In this document: one piece after another, positions 23,915-36,600 of the stretch
Layout: the number at the start of each line of letters is the position of its first letter
Numbering within the stretch: the stretch's first letter is position 1
NCBI GenBank assembly: GCA_036785705.1
Contig: JAWUZG010000950.1
Coordinates: 32,684-96,683, forward strand
DNA length: 64,000 nt
DNA from: Acanthornis magna
Lineage: Eukaryota > Chordata > Aves > Passeriformes > Acanthizidae
Reading direction: 5' to 3'
Translations under genes and position numbers: made by a program
The notes under the pieces: model-generated
The model's database searches: none
What the model was told of the DNA's origin: nothing
Seen by the model: only the letters and a program-made list of their open reading frames with translations

Positions 23915-24145
23915 GTAAGTGTCTTCTGTCAGTGTTCAGCCCATTACAGGGTAGCTCCTGGTGCTCCCAAACAGACCCTGGGCAGGTCACTGTCCCCCTT
24001 AGTGCCCCCATTCCAGATGCCAAAGTCCTGGAATATTGCTCTTCAGGGCTTTATGCTTTCCAGGGACCTGCTGTGCCTCCCTGCAAGCCCACCATGCTTT
24101 GGGGCTGCAAAGCTTTGTGACTTATTTTACCTCTCCCTTCTGCAG

Positions 24146-24235
24146 GCAGCTGACCTGGATGGAGAAATCGATTTATCCACATGCTACGATGTCACTGAGT
24201 ACCCAGTTCAGCGGAACTACGGCTTCCAGATCCAT
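24146..24235 (+). CDS. MPRIP: MPRIP exon: PH domain 2, middle strands
   Basis: Thirty codons, AADLDGEIDLSTCYDVTEYP and VQRNYGFQIH, phase 0/0. D-G-E-I-D-L and YGFQIH are the central PH strands. The donor is GTAAGG. The following intron (24236-24669, 434 bp) shows nothing of note. Confidence 0.95.
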
Positions 24236-24669
24236 GTAAGGAAAACATGGGGAGGAGGAAGAGTCCAGCTGCAGGACAGCTGATGGGGATGCTTATCTAT
24301 GACAGGGGGAACATCACCCCACAAGAGGCCACCCAGCACCCCCTACAGTGTTTCAGAGAGCTGTGGCTTTGGGTTTGAGAGACAGTTTTTTGGCTGGCGG
24401 AAAAGGAAGGGAAGGGGAGGCTGGGGAAAGGGAAGGTTTTGTCACAACCTTAGGGTCTCACATATGGCAGAATTAGCTTGATTGATGAAATATGCTAATT
24501 CCCACCATGAGTGTCCTGGGGGACAGAGGGGCTGGGTTTGACCTCTGTGTGGTCAGCAAGCAGTGCCCCAGCACTGGGGGCTTGGGGATGGGTGCAGGGT
24601 GTCTTGGGGAGTTGGGGAGCTGCTGGTGAGTGCAGTCACCTGCTCTGAGCTGTTCTTCTCTCTCCCTAG

Positions 24670-24779
24670 ACAAAGGAAGGGGAGTTCACCCTCTCTGCCA
24701 TGACATCGGGCATTCGCCGCAATTGGATCCAGACCATCATGAAGCACGTTCGCCCCACCACTGCTCCCGATGTAACAAG
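24670..24779 (+). CDS. MPRIP: MPRIP exon: end of PH domain 2
   Basis: [36 protein letters not shown], ending in phase 2. The Trp of NWIQTI is the invariant Trp of the PH C-terminal helix. Acceptor CCCTAG, donor GTAAGG. It completes the PH fold started at 22577. Confidence 0.95.
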
Positions 24780-27700
24780 GTAAGGGGGGAGTGTAGCAGC
24801 CCCTGCAGTTGTGTGGTTTGCTGTGCAGGAGTAACTCGTCCCTCATCCCTTTTCTTTCCTCTTTCTGAGCCTGTCTGTTCCTGGAAGCTGCAGCTCTTTC
24901 TCACATCTCTCTGAGCTTAATTTGGATACACTTTGTGGGGACGCTGATATGCCGAGTTATTCTTATGCGTGCAGATTTCAAAGACGGTTGAAAATGTGGT
25001 TTTAATTTGTGTATAGGAATATGAAATACTGTTCCTATATCAAGGCTCCTCTGGATTCCCACCAGGTATTGTGAAACCACTTGGATTCAGTTGTGTTGGG
25101 TTCACCCTTTCCTCTGGCTACTGTTCAGCATGAGCTGCCCAGCCCCTCTACGGGTCACAGCAGCAGGAGCCCAGGGTTCAGTTTAGAAGCTGTTTGGCTC
25201 TGATCTATTTTAAACTCCAGCCAGCAAATCATCTTCCCTCCTCTTCTGATCTTCCAAAAAGCTGCTGCAGGCTCGTTCCCCTTACGCTTTAGTAATGCTG
25301 GCATCTCCTCCTGCATCAGTGCCAGAGGAAGGGACCCCCCGCGTCACAGAGTACCTTCTGTGGGCGCTTCTGGCTGTGGGTACAGGGTGTTTGGCCTGCT
25401 CACAGCTGACTGTGCTGGCCACACTTGTACAGGCCACCTCTTACAGGCTGCATGGACACGGTCTCACCACTAACTCCATCTCCGGTCCTTATTGTAGCTG
25501 CAGCCAGCAGGTTTTTGTCAGGTTTGTCCCTGTGTTGGTGGAATGGCTCTTCTCACCCGGTGCTGTTGACCTGGAGATGCTCCAGCCTCTCCTTTCCCAT
25601 CCTGCTTAGCCCTCAGCCTCTGTTTCCCAGCCCTGCCCGAGCTCTGGAGGATCTCGTGGGGGTCTCGGGGAAGCTGCCTCTCTCCTCACTCCTGTGTATG
25701 TTTGATTTCCATGCAATCCCAGGAAAAACTTCTCTTTGAAACTATCCGTGCTGAAGCCCAGGTTGGAAAACTGTGTTCTCTCCTGTATTAACGTTCTGTG
25801 GTTTGTATATCTCGTGATTCACTGCATGCTCCTCCTTTTCTGCACCTCGGATGGGAAGTCCTGCAGTTTCCATTTATTTTTCTTTCTTTTCTTCCCCCCC
25901 TTTCCTTTTTTTTTTTCCTTTTTTTTCCCTTTAAATAAAAGCCAGAGAGAAGGGAAGAAGCAACCTGGTCTTGACCCTTGATTTCCCCACACTGGTATCT
26001 TCCGATGTGACTAGATATGAAGATGAAGACCAAGGAAATTTGAGGGGACCTCTCTGCCTTTAAGAGCCAGATGTATTTATGGTTGCTCACAGGTTACTGC
26101 AGCACGATAGCCCTGTGCTCACTGTCTGCACCTGCACCGAGCCCACACAAAGTGGTTTCACTTGGCTTTCCCTCTGAGAGGGTCCAGGCGCAGGTCCTGG
26201 TTGGGCAGTAACTTGTTACACTGCACAAACAGACCGTGAATCAGTCCCGAGCTGGGAAAAGGGAATGATGTGTGTGCTTCTGTTGTTTCCCACCGAGCTG
26301 GTGTTGGACGGGGTGGAGGCTGGCGTGGTTATTCACACTGCTGAGGAGTCCTGCGCTGTGTGGGGAGCAGGGCTGTGTTCACTGGTGCCTGCCTGGCAGC
26401 CCTTGGTAGCGGCGTGGGGTATCCCAGCCCGCCCCACCTGGCTTTGGGGTGTCATTACATTCTGCACCCGGGGAGTGGCTGGTGAAGGGGGCTGCTGGAA
26501 GGCTGAAGCACAGAGTGCCCAGGGCTCACGATGGAGGGTGCCAGATGGTGGCACAGCGTGGCTGGGGACAGGCAGGATGTTGTGCTGGGTGTGCTCACCC
26601 ACCCCCGGGGATGCTCCCACCCCGCACACTCCTGCAGCCCTTTGCCGTGTCTCATTAACCTGCTGCTGTGCCTCCACCGAGCCAAACACACCTTGTCGTG
26701 GTTTCTCAAGCCCTAATGACTGTTTATATTGCTGCATGGGGAGCAGATGCTGCACTGCTCCCTGCCCTCAGCAGTGCCCTGCAATCTGCAGAGGCACTAA
26801 TTACAGGCTGCTAACGATGATGGGGCAAATAGAAAATATCCCCACGGAAGAAAGTGGCTGCTTCAGCACTGGGTCCATGTTCAGCTCGTGCCCTTGTGAG
26901 GCTGGGTTCCTCAGTGCTCCCCAGTTCCCTGCAACCTTCGTGTGCTTCTTGCCCCAGCGTGCTCGGCTCGCAGCTTGCACCACTCCCACACCCATCCCTA
27001 TTAAGAAAAAAACCCTTTTTATTTTGACCTGTAAATACCATTGGGAGGCAAAAACCCCCCGCCCTTCATGTGTGATACAAATTAATTTGTCTGTGGTGGA
27101 GGAGATATGAAATGTTTGAGCAGAATTAATAGCCATGGGGCACTTGCAGGAGATGAAATGAGAAACTCTGGGTCAACCTTCTGAGTGTCTTCACTTCATT
27201 CCCAGCGGTCGTCTCTCCGCTCCCTGACACACATCCCATGCCCTTTGGAAAGCAGCAGAGGAGAAATGAGCTTGTGAGAGATGTCACCTCTAGAAATGCC
27301 CAGATTCTTCCACGTGGGATTTAGAGCAGCATAATTTTGGTGTCCCATCACCATCTGAGGGACCCCAGGACCCCCATTTCTTTCCTAACACTCTTCTCCA
27401 TTTTAAGACTCAACCTCATCCCTGCTTTACTTTAAAAAGCAGCAGTAATTGCTAAGTGACTCCAGATTGAGAGCCTGGCTTTGGAGTCATGCAGTATCAT
27501 GAGTGAGGAGCAGTGACATTTCATCGTCGTGCCTTTCGGGTTTATTTTATTATCTGCAAGTGACAGTGCTGAAGAAGGAATTATCTCTGAGCTGGTTTTA
27601 ACCTGTAACTGCCAGTCTCTCGAAACCCTGCTCTACTGAGCCTGTGGTTTGCTGGTGGATGACAGTGCATCGGAAGATACTAGCCCACGCAGAGCCATCT

Positions 27701-27789
27701 CTTCTGCTCCATCCTTTGTTTTGGGCGTGTGCACATTCATGAGGTTCTTGGCTGGGGGCTGGGGTGTGTTTCTGAGGTGGGAGAAGCCT

Positions 27790-27820
<31 letters not shown>

Positions 27821-29058
27821 CCCGGTCACGGCGGTCCCCATGCATGTGGTCCCATGGGTCAGAGCCTGCAGTGAAGGGCCCAGTGAGCTGCTTTCCAGCT
27901 CTTGCAGAGAGCTTGTTGAGTCCCTGCTGGAGGCTGGGAATGCTGTGGTCATACTGGAAGCAGGGAGAGAGCCAGGAGCCAGCCTGAGCAGCAGGACTGT
28001 GCCTCTGCAGGCATATTGGGAGCTTTGGATAGCAAAGAGGGTTCAGCAAGTGCCCACCACTCCCTCGGGACTGGCTTCCTCCACAGACTTAGCATACTGT
28101 TGTCTTCTGGTTTAATTTTGATCTGCATGTTACAGGGCTGGCATGTCTGTATTTAATAAGCTAATACTGCATTATGGATTATCTGTAGGTTGGAAATGGT
28201 GTTGCCTTCCCATATTAACTTTCCCTGCTTGATGAGTATGTCTCCCCCCTGAACCCACCACCCTCTAACTCAGCACTGAAAATCATCCCTTGCTTGAGAA
28301 ATTGACGTTTTCGGTGATTTCCATTATGTGTTGAATAACGTGCTCTCCTTGCTGCGCTGACCCCTGCCCAAACTGGGGGGCTGCCCAGTGCCAGGGGGGT
28401 TGCCCATGCTGCCTGTGAGGCTGGGTGCCTTGGGAGGTCTGTGCCTTCAATGCAGATAGTGGCACGGAGAAGTTTTTTGACCTGTTAGTACTTTTCCAAG
28501 CTCAAGGGAAACTTTCCACTTGTTTCCCACGACTTTGGGAGCTGCTCTGTGCTTCTCCGCCGCACAGCTCTGAAGCCAGCCTGGCTTTTGGTGGGATTGG
28601 TGGCATTCTTCCCACAAGCACATGACTGTGGCCGTGCCAGCGGGGGTGTGCATGGAGCCCTGCAGCCAGAGGGCTGGAGGAGCTGTTGGAACCTCTGACA
28701 GCATAGTTTGGGGTCGCTGCCTCGGCCATGGGCTGCTGCTTGGTCATGGTCACTGGCCCTAGTGTGGCTGCCAAGGAGGTGCGAGGTTGGGATCAGCCGC
28801 TCTCTGGGTGCCAGGGTGTCCCAGGAGCAGCCAGGGCCGCTTGCACCAAGGCTTTGCGCACCAGCACAACCTGGGGAAGGGCAGCAGCAACTCCTGCGCC
28901 CGAGAGGTGACGGGAGATGGAGGGGCAGGGGCACCCACGTGGCATTGGCTTGGGCTTCCAGCAGCCCTTTTCCACCCGGCTCTCTGAGGCATGCATGGGA
29001 GCACCCGGCTGTCTCTAGCACCCACTGACACTTGTCTTCACTCTCTCTGTCCTCGCAG
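24780..29058 (+). other. MPRIP: MPRIP intron
   Basis: A 4.3-kb intron. It contains a long pyrimidine-rich run (about 25,880-25,935) and a GCT trinucleotide tract (27,792-27,820). The segment around 27,400-27,600 is AT-richer and non-repetitive, and could be conserved non-coding DNA, but no proof is visible. A 281-codon open frame (26,265-27,110) looks fortuitous. Confidence 0.85.
27792..27820. repeat. GCT trinucleotide microsatellite
   Basis: About nine GCT units are present, with one GTT interruption. It is intronic and non-coding, CAG on the minus strand. Confidence 0.9.
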
Positions 29059-29644
29059 CTCTTTGCCAGAAGAGAAAAGCAAAACAAGCTCTTCCTTCGA
29101 GACCGGTCCAAAGCCGAGCGAGAAGCCGGATGCGGAACAAGCCGAGCTGGACACGGAGCAGAAGCGGAGCCGTGCCCGGGAACGCCGACGAGAAGGACGG
29201 TCCAAGACCTTTGACTGGGCTGAATTTCGCCCCATCCAGCAGGCCCTGGTGCAGGAGCGTGCGAACGCTGCAGACTCCTCCAGTAGCGGCTCGGCCGCCT
29301 TCCCCAGGGACACCGGGACCGCCGACGCCGACCCGGGAGAGCTGGAGCGGGAGCGGGCCCGGCGGCGGGAGGAGCGGCGCAAGCGCTTCGAGATGATCGA
29401 TGCCATGGACGGGGCAGGGTCGGAAGAGGCGCTGAGGATGGAGGTGGACCGGATCCTGCCTGTCCCAGCAGACATCAAACCGCAGAATGTCCACGTGGAG
29501 ATCGAGCAGCGCTGGCACCAGGTGGAGACCACCCCGCTGCGGGAGGAGAAGCAGATCCCCATCACGCCCCTGCACCTCTCCCACACCGAGGACCGGGAAG
29601 AGGGGCTGACAAAGCAGCACCTGACCACGCTGCTGGAGAAGGAG
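29059..29644 (+). CDS. MPRIP: MPRIP exon: Arg/Glu-rich region before the coiled coil
   Basis: Its first base completes a Ser codon; 195 codons follow, from SLPEEKSKTSSSFE to ...LTTLLEKE, ending in phase 0. Recognisable blocks are the highly basic QKRSRARERRREGRSKTFDW, AEFRPIQQALVQER, a variable Ser/Ala/Asp patch, ELERERARRREERRKRFEMI and HVEIEQRWHQVETTPLREEK. These match human MPRIP in order, and only the patch after VQER diverges. It leads into the coiled coil and the RhoA/MYPT1-binding half. Confidence 0.95.
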
Positions 29645-30552
29645 GTAAAGGGGTGTGTAGGGTGCAGGCTGCCTGCCACAATGGCTTTCAGGCCACTGTG
29701 CTGGCTGTAGGAAGCTTGAGATAGGTTTTAAAAAAGCCATATTTATTCCTCCTTCATAACAGCAGCTAGTGGGGATGCTGTAGGTTCCTTAGGGAGCTGG
29801 CAGGGCACAGATCCACATCCATTCCTGTTCAGCCCCACCAGCAGCTTTCATGTTCCCTACGGCTGCAGAAAGGGCTGTTTTTATGGCCTGGTACTTCCTT
29901 ACCCCTCCCAGCCAGCACAGCCTGATTTGTGTTGGTTGTAGCCAGCCTGTCTCTGATGAGATGGGTACAACTGAAGTGTATCAGTCACAGTCCAGATTCA
30001 AGCTCCTAATCCTCTGTGCTTCTGCAGCTATAGAGATTTGTGTCTGCAGTTATAAACTGCCTTGAGCTGCAGCACACACCACAAAGGTTCCCTTTTTGTG
30101 GAGCCTACATCAAATAGTCTTAAGATTTTTGGAAAAGAAAGGAGGAGACTCGGCTCAGTTGGAAGAGTTCCGTGCCTGGGATAACAAAGGTTGTTGTTAG
30201 TTGGGATTAAGGTGTATTAGTGGGAATGAAAGGGGTAACCTTTTCTAATGGAGTAACCAGTATCACTGAGCTGAACTGAGCTGGGATTTGCCAGGGTCAT
30301 GCCTGGCACGAGCTGGTGCCGTTCATCCTTTGTCACAGTGAGCTTTACGAATTACACTATTGCATAAATAAGTTCTTTCAGAGGGGAGGGACTTTTCCTG
30401 GCAAAATGAAATCCAGGTCCCAGAGCAGAGCAGAGCAGCGGTGCCATCAAAAGCTCCGTTCATTATGCTCTGTGTCCCCTCTGAGCCACTTGTTCCTTAT
30501 GGCTGACCCCCTGCCCACTCCCTGGACGCTGTCTCTGTTCGTGTCCCTCCAG
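29645..30552 (+). other. MPRIP: MPRIP intron
   Basis: A 908-bp intron. It contains a possible ancient MIR-like SINE remnant near 30,151-30,215 and otherwise nothing distinct. Confidence 0.85.
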
Positions 30553-30669
30553 CTGGAGCAGAAGCAGAAGGAGGCCCTGGAGCTCCTGGAGCAGAACCGG
30601 CACCTGCAGGATCAGCTGAAAGTGGCTCTGGGCCGGGAGCAGAGCGCCCGGGAGGGCTACGTGTTGCAG
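30553..30669 (+). CDS. MPRIP: MPRIP exon: coiled-coil start
   Basis: Thirty-nine codons, LEQKQKEALELLEQNRHLQD, QLKVALGREQSAREGYVLQ, phase 0/0. It has clear heptad spacing and matches human up to the VLQ|ATCERG junction of the short isoform. The next exon in the transcript can be either the cassette at 33650 or the exon at 40404. Confidence 0.95.
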
Positions 30670-33444
30670 GTAGGAGAGCAGGGAGGAGAGGGAGATCCAT
30701 CTTCCCTGTGTCCAGGGGGATCCCTGGTGGGCTTCAGTCTGGGGTGTTCGTGGGGACATCCTGGGTGACCACCACTGAGCTCCGAGAGGTTGGACCTCCT
30801 TGCAAACGTGGCTAATTCTGTAGCATTACCAGAGTCATCTGCTTATGGAAACCTCTGATCAGGGATGGAATAGAAGGTAGCATTACCTATTAGCATTCCT
30901 GAGGGAAAGCAAAACAATGCCAGACAGATGGGACCTCAGCCAAGTCCACCTCTGATCCATCCCATACTGTGTTTGCCATTGCAACAGCTGTTTCCCCATT
31001 TCTGTGCCCCAGATACTCCCCTCGGGCAATGGGGTGCACACAAGGCTTTCCAAGCATCCTATAGCTCACCAGTTGCTCCTGGCTGGGGATTTTGTGTGCC
31101 TGTTACACGGGCAAACACAGGACACTCAGGTGTATCTCCTGGGCACATTCCCTCCAGCCAGTCTGGGATTTGCACCGGGCTGACCTGTTGTCTTGGATCA
31201 CTTTGGTGGTTTCTTCTGTCAGAAGATGCCATTCCTTAGCAAAGCCCAGAAATGAGTTTTGGAGGATCTGTCAAAAGAGACAGGATGGTCTTTGGGAAAA
31301 CCTTTCCCCCCTCCTCCAAACAAAGCGGGCTTTTCCCAGCCCTTCCTCTGGGAGCGTCCATGCCCAGAGGAGTTGTGGCACCTGCAGGGCAGCTTCTGGC
31401 TGCTCTCATGGCTCCACAGTCCTATTCTGTGCAGGGGCAGCATTTTGACCTGCTCAAATCTATTTGACCAAACTGGCTGTGGATCAAAGTGGCTGTGCGT
31501 GGCCACACGCTGCACTCCCATGGCAGCAAACCCATTGTCGATGCCAAACCTTGCATCCTTATTTCTCACAGGAAAATTTTCCCTGAAGAAGTTGCACAGG
31601 CAGTGGAGCCAGCCCAGGGAGGGGGACATCTTGCCTTCCTTGCCCATGATCTCCCAGGAGGAGTAATTAATTCATTTCTGGAGTCTCTGAGCTGACTGTG
31701 CCTGCTTGGAGGAGTTCCATTTTCACTTGCAAGTGCTGGAAGAGTAACTAACTCCCACTTCCCTGGGGCAGAGGCATCCGACCTCCCTTTGCCTGGAGCC
31801 TGGAAAAATCAGGGAATGGGGATGAAAGCTGGATGCTGAATCCTCCATCAGATTGAAGTTGGCCGCAATGCCTCAATACGAGGAGGGCTGGCAAGAGGGG
31901 AAGCCTGCAGAGAGGCTGAGCTGCAGTGAGCAGTGACCCAAACTTGGACCTGGAAGTTGGAGAGGGTTTTTGGAAAGGTTGGAGGCTTTTGCCTGCTCCA
32001 GTCTAATTGTTCTGGGGATTTCCCTTGTGTTTCCTGGGAGCCAGAGGGATTAAAGTCTTATTGTAGAAGGGAGTAACCCCACCAAACCCTGCTGGGGTGG
32101 AGGGAGTGGAGCCGCTGGGGGAATTCTGCAGCCCCAGACTGCAGACAAACATCACAGCATTTTTTTGGACAAACCCTCTGAATTTCACATGTCCCTCCTG
32201 ACCTCCATCACGTCTAATTTTGGGGAGGTTCTTGCATTGCCTGTGGGGAGGGCTGATGGAGGAGCCTGACTGCTGCCAAGCCCATCCCTCCTGAGCTGCC
32301 GGGGAGGCACCAACCCCTCCTTGGCAGCCTGACCAGCCCTGCACGGACCCCCAGGCACTGCCCATTCCATGAGGCAGTGCTGAGCCAGCCCCCCATGCAT
32401 GTGCCGTGCACTGAAGCCTCTCCGGCCTCGTGTAACCCCTCTCTCGCTCTGAGCTTCCTCGGGACGGGGCACCCTAACCTTGATCCCTACTGGGAGAAAC
32501 ACCGGGGGCTCCTGCTCCTGGTAAATGGGCTGGAGACATCCCTCAGCTCGGGCACAGTGGGTGGGAGGGGGCACGTACTAACCTGTCCTGGGCGGATGTT
32601 CTTGCATGTTTTTGGTGTAAAGCATGAAATTTAACTTAGCATAACTGAGTGTCACATCTGTGGGCTTTCCTTAATCAGCAACCAGAGTACAGCAAGGCAG
32701 GCCAAATTCCTAGGCTTAACGCTGTGCTTCTTTCGCCTCTTCCTGTCTGTGTATTTTTTTTTTAAAGATACATAATTTCTGTCGCCTTTTGCATGACGCT
32801 TTCTGTGAGTTTTCTCTTTGCATGCTCCATTGCTTTGGTTTGAATCTCACAAAGGTTGGTTTCTTTCATTTTTACATTCTCATCACACCTTTCCCCTCCC
32901 TCCACTTGTTGGGCTTTTCATTTTGTCCTTTGTTGGTTTATTTTATTTTGCAGGTAGAGAAATTAGATCCTCCCTAGCCCTAAGCTTTAGTATAACAGCA
33001 TCTTTCTCATGCGATGAGCAACCACTCAGTCCTGTTTGGCAGGCACAGAAATGACATCGCCACCATGGCTGGCCCGTCGCCCTGCGTTTGGGTGGGATGT
33101 GATGTCATTTGCTGTCACCTCACTTTCTGTTGTTGCTTTTGGTCGGTAGGACTGTGTTACCTGAACTGTGCACTTTTTGTTTCACAACCAAACGAACAAA
33201 CTCGCTAAAAAAAAAAGCAGTTCCTTTCTCCTTCACCTTATTCCATCTCCTTCTTGTCCTCCTCATCGTTGGCATTTTTCTCTTGTCTGTCTGTCTCCGT
33301 TTTACTGCTGGTGTTTCTTTTTCATTGTGTGTTTGGTTCTGTTTGAGTTTGGGTTTATTTTTTTTCCTTTTAGCCTGTTACTGTACAGCTGTTTTGATGT
33401 TGTGGTCAGTGTTTTCTGTTACTGGAAAGCAGTTGTCGCTCATC

Positions 33445-33478
33445 TAAAAAAAAAAACAAAACAAAACAAAACAAAAAA
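33445..33478. repeat. A-rich / AAAAC short tandem repeat
   Basis: A run of eleven A is followed by about four ACAAA units and a short A-run. It is a simple repeat inside the intron. Confidence 0.85.
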
Positions 33479-33617
33479 CCTGGTTAAACAAACAAAATTG
33501 TGCCAAGAACAAATCATCCCAATTGGAGCAGTGGGTAGCAGCCCAGTCGCTGTGAGGAACTTTTCCATGGCCTGCCTGGCCAGAGGTGTGACACTCAGAA
33601 GGGAGAGCCAAGAGTGT

Positions 33618-33624
33618 TACTAAT
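33618..33624 (+). promoter_or_regulatory. MPRIP: Branchpoint candidate for the giant exon
   Basis: TACTAAT closely matches the optimal branch sequence, with its branch A 27 nt before the exon start at 33650. This strong branchpoint pairs with a weak acceptor (TTTTTTTAAG instead of CAG). Confidence 0.5.
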
Positions 33625-33649
33625 CTAGTATTTAATCAATTTTTTTAAG

Positions 33650-36600
33650 ACCGAGGTGGCCGCCTCGCCATCAGGTGCCTGGCAGAGGCTCCACAAAGTC
33701 AACCAAGACCTCCAAAACGAGCTGGAAGCCCAATGCCAGCGTCAAGAGGTGATCAATCAGCAGATTCAGTCGCTGAAGCGCAGCTACGCGGAGGCCAAGG
33801 ATGTGATCCGGCACCATGAGGCCGAGATTCAGAGCCTGCAGGCGAGGCTCAGTAACGCGGCAGCCGAGCTCGCCATCAAGGAGCAGACCCTGGCCAAGCT
33901 CAAGAGCGACCTGAGGAGCGAGAAGGAGAAAGCCAAAGAGCAGCTGGAGGAGTGGCAGCACGGCGAGGCCGCGCTCAGCTCCCAGCTGAAGGCCAGCGAG
34001 CAGAAGCTGAAGAACGCAGAGGCTCTGCTGCTGGAGAAGACCCAGGAGCTGCGGGACCTGGAGATGCAGCAAGCTCTGCAGCGGGACCACCAGAAGGAAG
34101 TGCAGCGGCTGCAGGACAGGATTGCGGACCTCAGCGGGCAGCTCAACGCCAGCGAACAGGCACGGGTGCTCATGGAGGAGAAGCTGCAGAAGAACTACGA
34201 GGCTTTGCTGGAGAGCTGCGAGAGGGAGAAGCAGGTTTTGATACGGAGCCTGAAGGAGGTGGAGGACAAGGCCAACGAGTACGAGAACCAGCTGCAGAAC
34301 AGCGAGCAGCAAATGGAGATTCTGCAGAAGGAGAAGCTGAGCGCCAAGTTCGAAGGCAGTGAGCTCGTCCACCAGCTGGAGGAGCAGCTGGCCATGAAGG
34401 AGGCCAGCATCCAAAAACTCGCCGAGCACATCAAGGAGCTTGAAAAAGAGAGGGATCAGATCAAGTGCCGGTTCCACGAGCTCATGAATCAGGTGGCTGA
34501 GTCTGATAACGAAGTTGCAAAGCTACAAGCAAAGTTGAAAATGGAAGAGACCAACTACCACAATCTGGAGCAGTCGTTCGAGGAGGTGTCGGATCAGTTC
34601 CGGGGGGTGCAGGAGGTGCTGAAAGAGAAAGAAGAGGAGCTGAGACACGTTAAGGAAATGCACTTGAGAATTGTGGAGAAGAAAGATCAAGATCTCAGTG
34701 AGGCTTTGGTTAAAATGGTTGCTTTAGATAGCAATTTAGAGGAGACTAAAGTAAAGCTAAAGGCCAAGGAGGAAGCTTTAAAGAAATTAGCTAGTGTGGG
34801 CACAGGTCCATGTGCTGAGGAGGCAGAAGACCTTGGCCCCAGTCTTGAGGGTGACGAAAGTCATCCATCCCAAGTGGGGGAGGCTCTGCAAACTCAGGAT
34901 GTCCTCCCAGCTCTGACTTACGCACTGAAGGAGGGGGAGGATGAGGTTCTTGAGACCAGCCAGAAGCAAGCAGAGGAATTTGGCTCCCCATCTAAAGTTG
35001 TAGAGCTCCAGGACCAAGAGTCGGTTCAGAAAGCCTTAGCAAAGCCTGATGTAGGAATCATGGGTGCCAAGAGGCAAAGGATCCGTTTCTCGAGCATCCA
35101 GTGTCAGAAATACATCCATCCAGATGGATCAGAGAAAAACTGGACAAGCAGTACTTCTTCAGACACGAGCCAGGACAGATCTCTGTCTGAAGAAAGCATG
35201 TCCTCAGAGCCAGCTCTGGGTTACCCCTCGTCGGGGACGAGCGACTCTGAGACTTACCTCTCCATCATCCATTCCCTGGAAACCAAACTGTATATTACAG
35301 AGGAAAAGCTCAAAGATGTGACGATGAAGCTTGAAAGCCAGCACGGCCATAACCAGGAGACGCTCATCGCCCTCCACCATCAGTGGGCTAACACAGAGTC
35401 CCAGCTGCGGGAACAGCTTCAGACCAGCCTGTCCCAAGTCAATGCTTTGATGTCACAGCTGGAGAGTGAGAGGCAGGAAAAGTTCAAGCTCATAGAAAGT
35501 CACGTCAGCGAGCTGGGAGGTTTCCAGATGAAAAACGATCAAGCGCTGACTTGCTTAGAGAAGTGCAGGGAGCAGCTAAGATCCTGGCCCAAATCAGAAA
35601 AGGAAAAAGAGGGTGATTTGTTTCTTGTTACCCTGTCCAGCATGGAAACAACCTTATCAAATGCAATCCAAGCCTTGAGCGGGGCGCCGGTCCCATCGGA
35701 GTATCAGCAGAGTGAAAGCCTCACCACGGAAAGCCCCACTCCAGAAGGAGGGGTTTTGGGAGAAGAGGAGCACGTCTCCAAGGAGCAGCGAGCGGATATG
35801 TTTGATGCCAGCCAGCTGAGAGGGCTTTCTGAGAGGGTGGCATTTGAGGCCTCTCTCATCAACCAAATAGCAGAGTCTTTGAAAAACGCAAGCTCTGAGA
35901 TAGCCCAGCTTCTGAGAGAGATCCAGGGAACTGCTGAGGTGGTTTTGTTGGAGCCAGCAAGTGTTTCTCATACGGCCGTTGATTTGGCCGGCGTCCTATC
36001 TAAAAAGCTGCTGCTGGAAGGGGAGTTCTGGAGCCAGGTGGAGGAGCTGAGAGCACACTTGAGCACTAGAGAAGGAGAAGCCGAGGGTAAAACTGAAACA
36101 GGTTTGGGCTTTTCCCCATGTTTTCTCAGTGCTGTAGCAGATGCTACATTGATCAAGGCAGAACTTGGGTTTGTTGCAGAGAAAATGAGAGAATCTTTTC
36201 ATCAGAGGTTAAAAACAATTGAAGAAGAGCTCCATAATACCAAAACAGCTCTCCAGCAGCACAAATGCATGTTGGAGGAGATCATCAAAGCGTACAGGAC
36301 TCCTGAGTTTGACAGAGTTATGCACCAGATTTCTGAAGCACTTGAAATACAAAAAGATGCTTCAGAAAGAACCCAAATCTCCTGGGATGGGAGCCGTCTC
36401 CAAATGGTGCCATGCCAGGAATTAGCCAAGGTAGAGGAGACTGGCAGCACACCAGACCATAGTAGTGAAGCTCTTGTTTCCATTCAGGAAGATCTTGCCC
36501 AGCAACTAAAGGACAAATCAAATGTTCTGAAGGAGATCTCTGTTGCCTTACTCTCTCTGCCTCCTGAGGAGGCCATGAGAGACTGTCAGAAGCTCCTGAA

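Larger units (their letters stand above)
30670..33649 (+). other. MPRIP: MPRIP intron upstream of the giant exon
   Basis: A 3-kb intron. Its last ~900 bp (32,730-33,420) are strikingly pyrimidine-rich on the sense strand, with TCTGTCTGTCTCC and CTTCTTGTCCTCCTC runs. It also holds a TTTTGCAG|GTAGAG site (32,952-32,955), an AAAAC repeat (33,445-33,478) and a strong TACTAAT branchpoint candidate. Confidence 0.85.

Noticed and set aside
26265..27110. 281-codon plus-strand frame in an MPRIP intron
   Set aside because: Low-information, Cys/Trp/Pro-rich composition with no domain or splice context; judged a chance frame.
29015..29740. 213- and 241-codon minus-strand frames opposite the Arg/Glu-rich MPRIP exon
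   Set aside because: They are shadows of a GC-rich conserved sense exon that has matching splice sites and human identity.
30151..30215. tRNA gene, from the A-box-like GGCTCAGTTGGAAGAG
   Set aside because: No B-box GGTTCRANTCC at the right distance and no acceptor stem, so it is not a tRNA gene.
33656..33658. GTG as the start of the long MPRIP frame
   Set aside because: The open frame is an internal exon starting at 33,650 after an acceptor AG. The GTG is an ordinary Val codon in TEVAAS.
33671..34477. 268- and 263-codon minus-strand frames within the giant exon
   Set aside because: Leu/Gln-rich text is the antisense shadow of Lys/Glu/Gln-rich coiled-coil codons.
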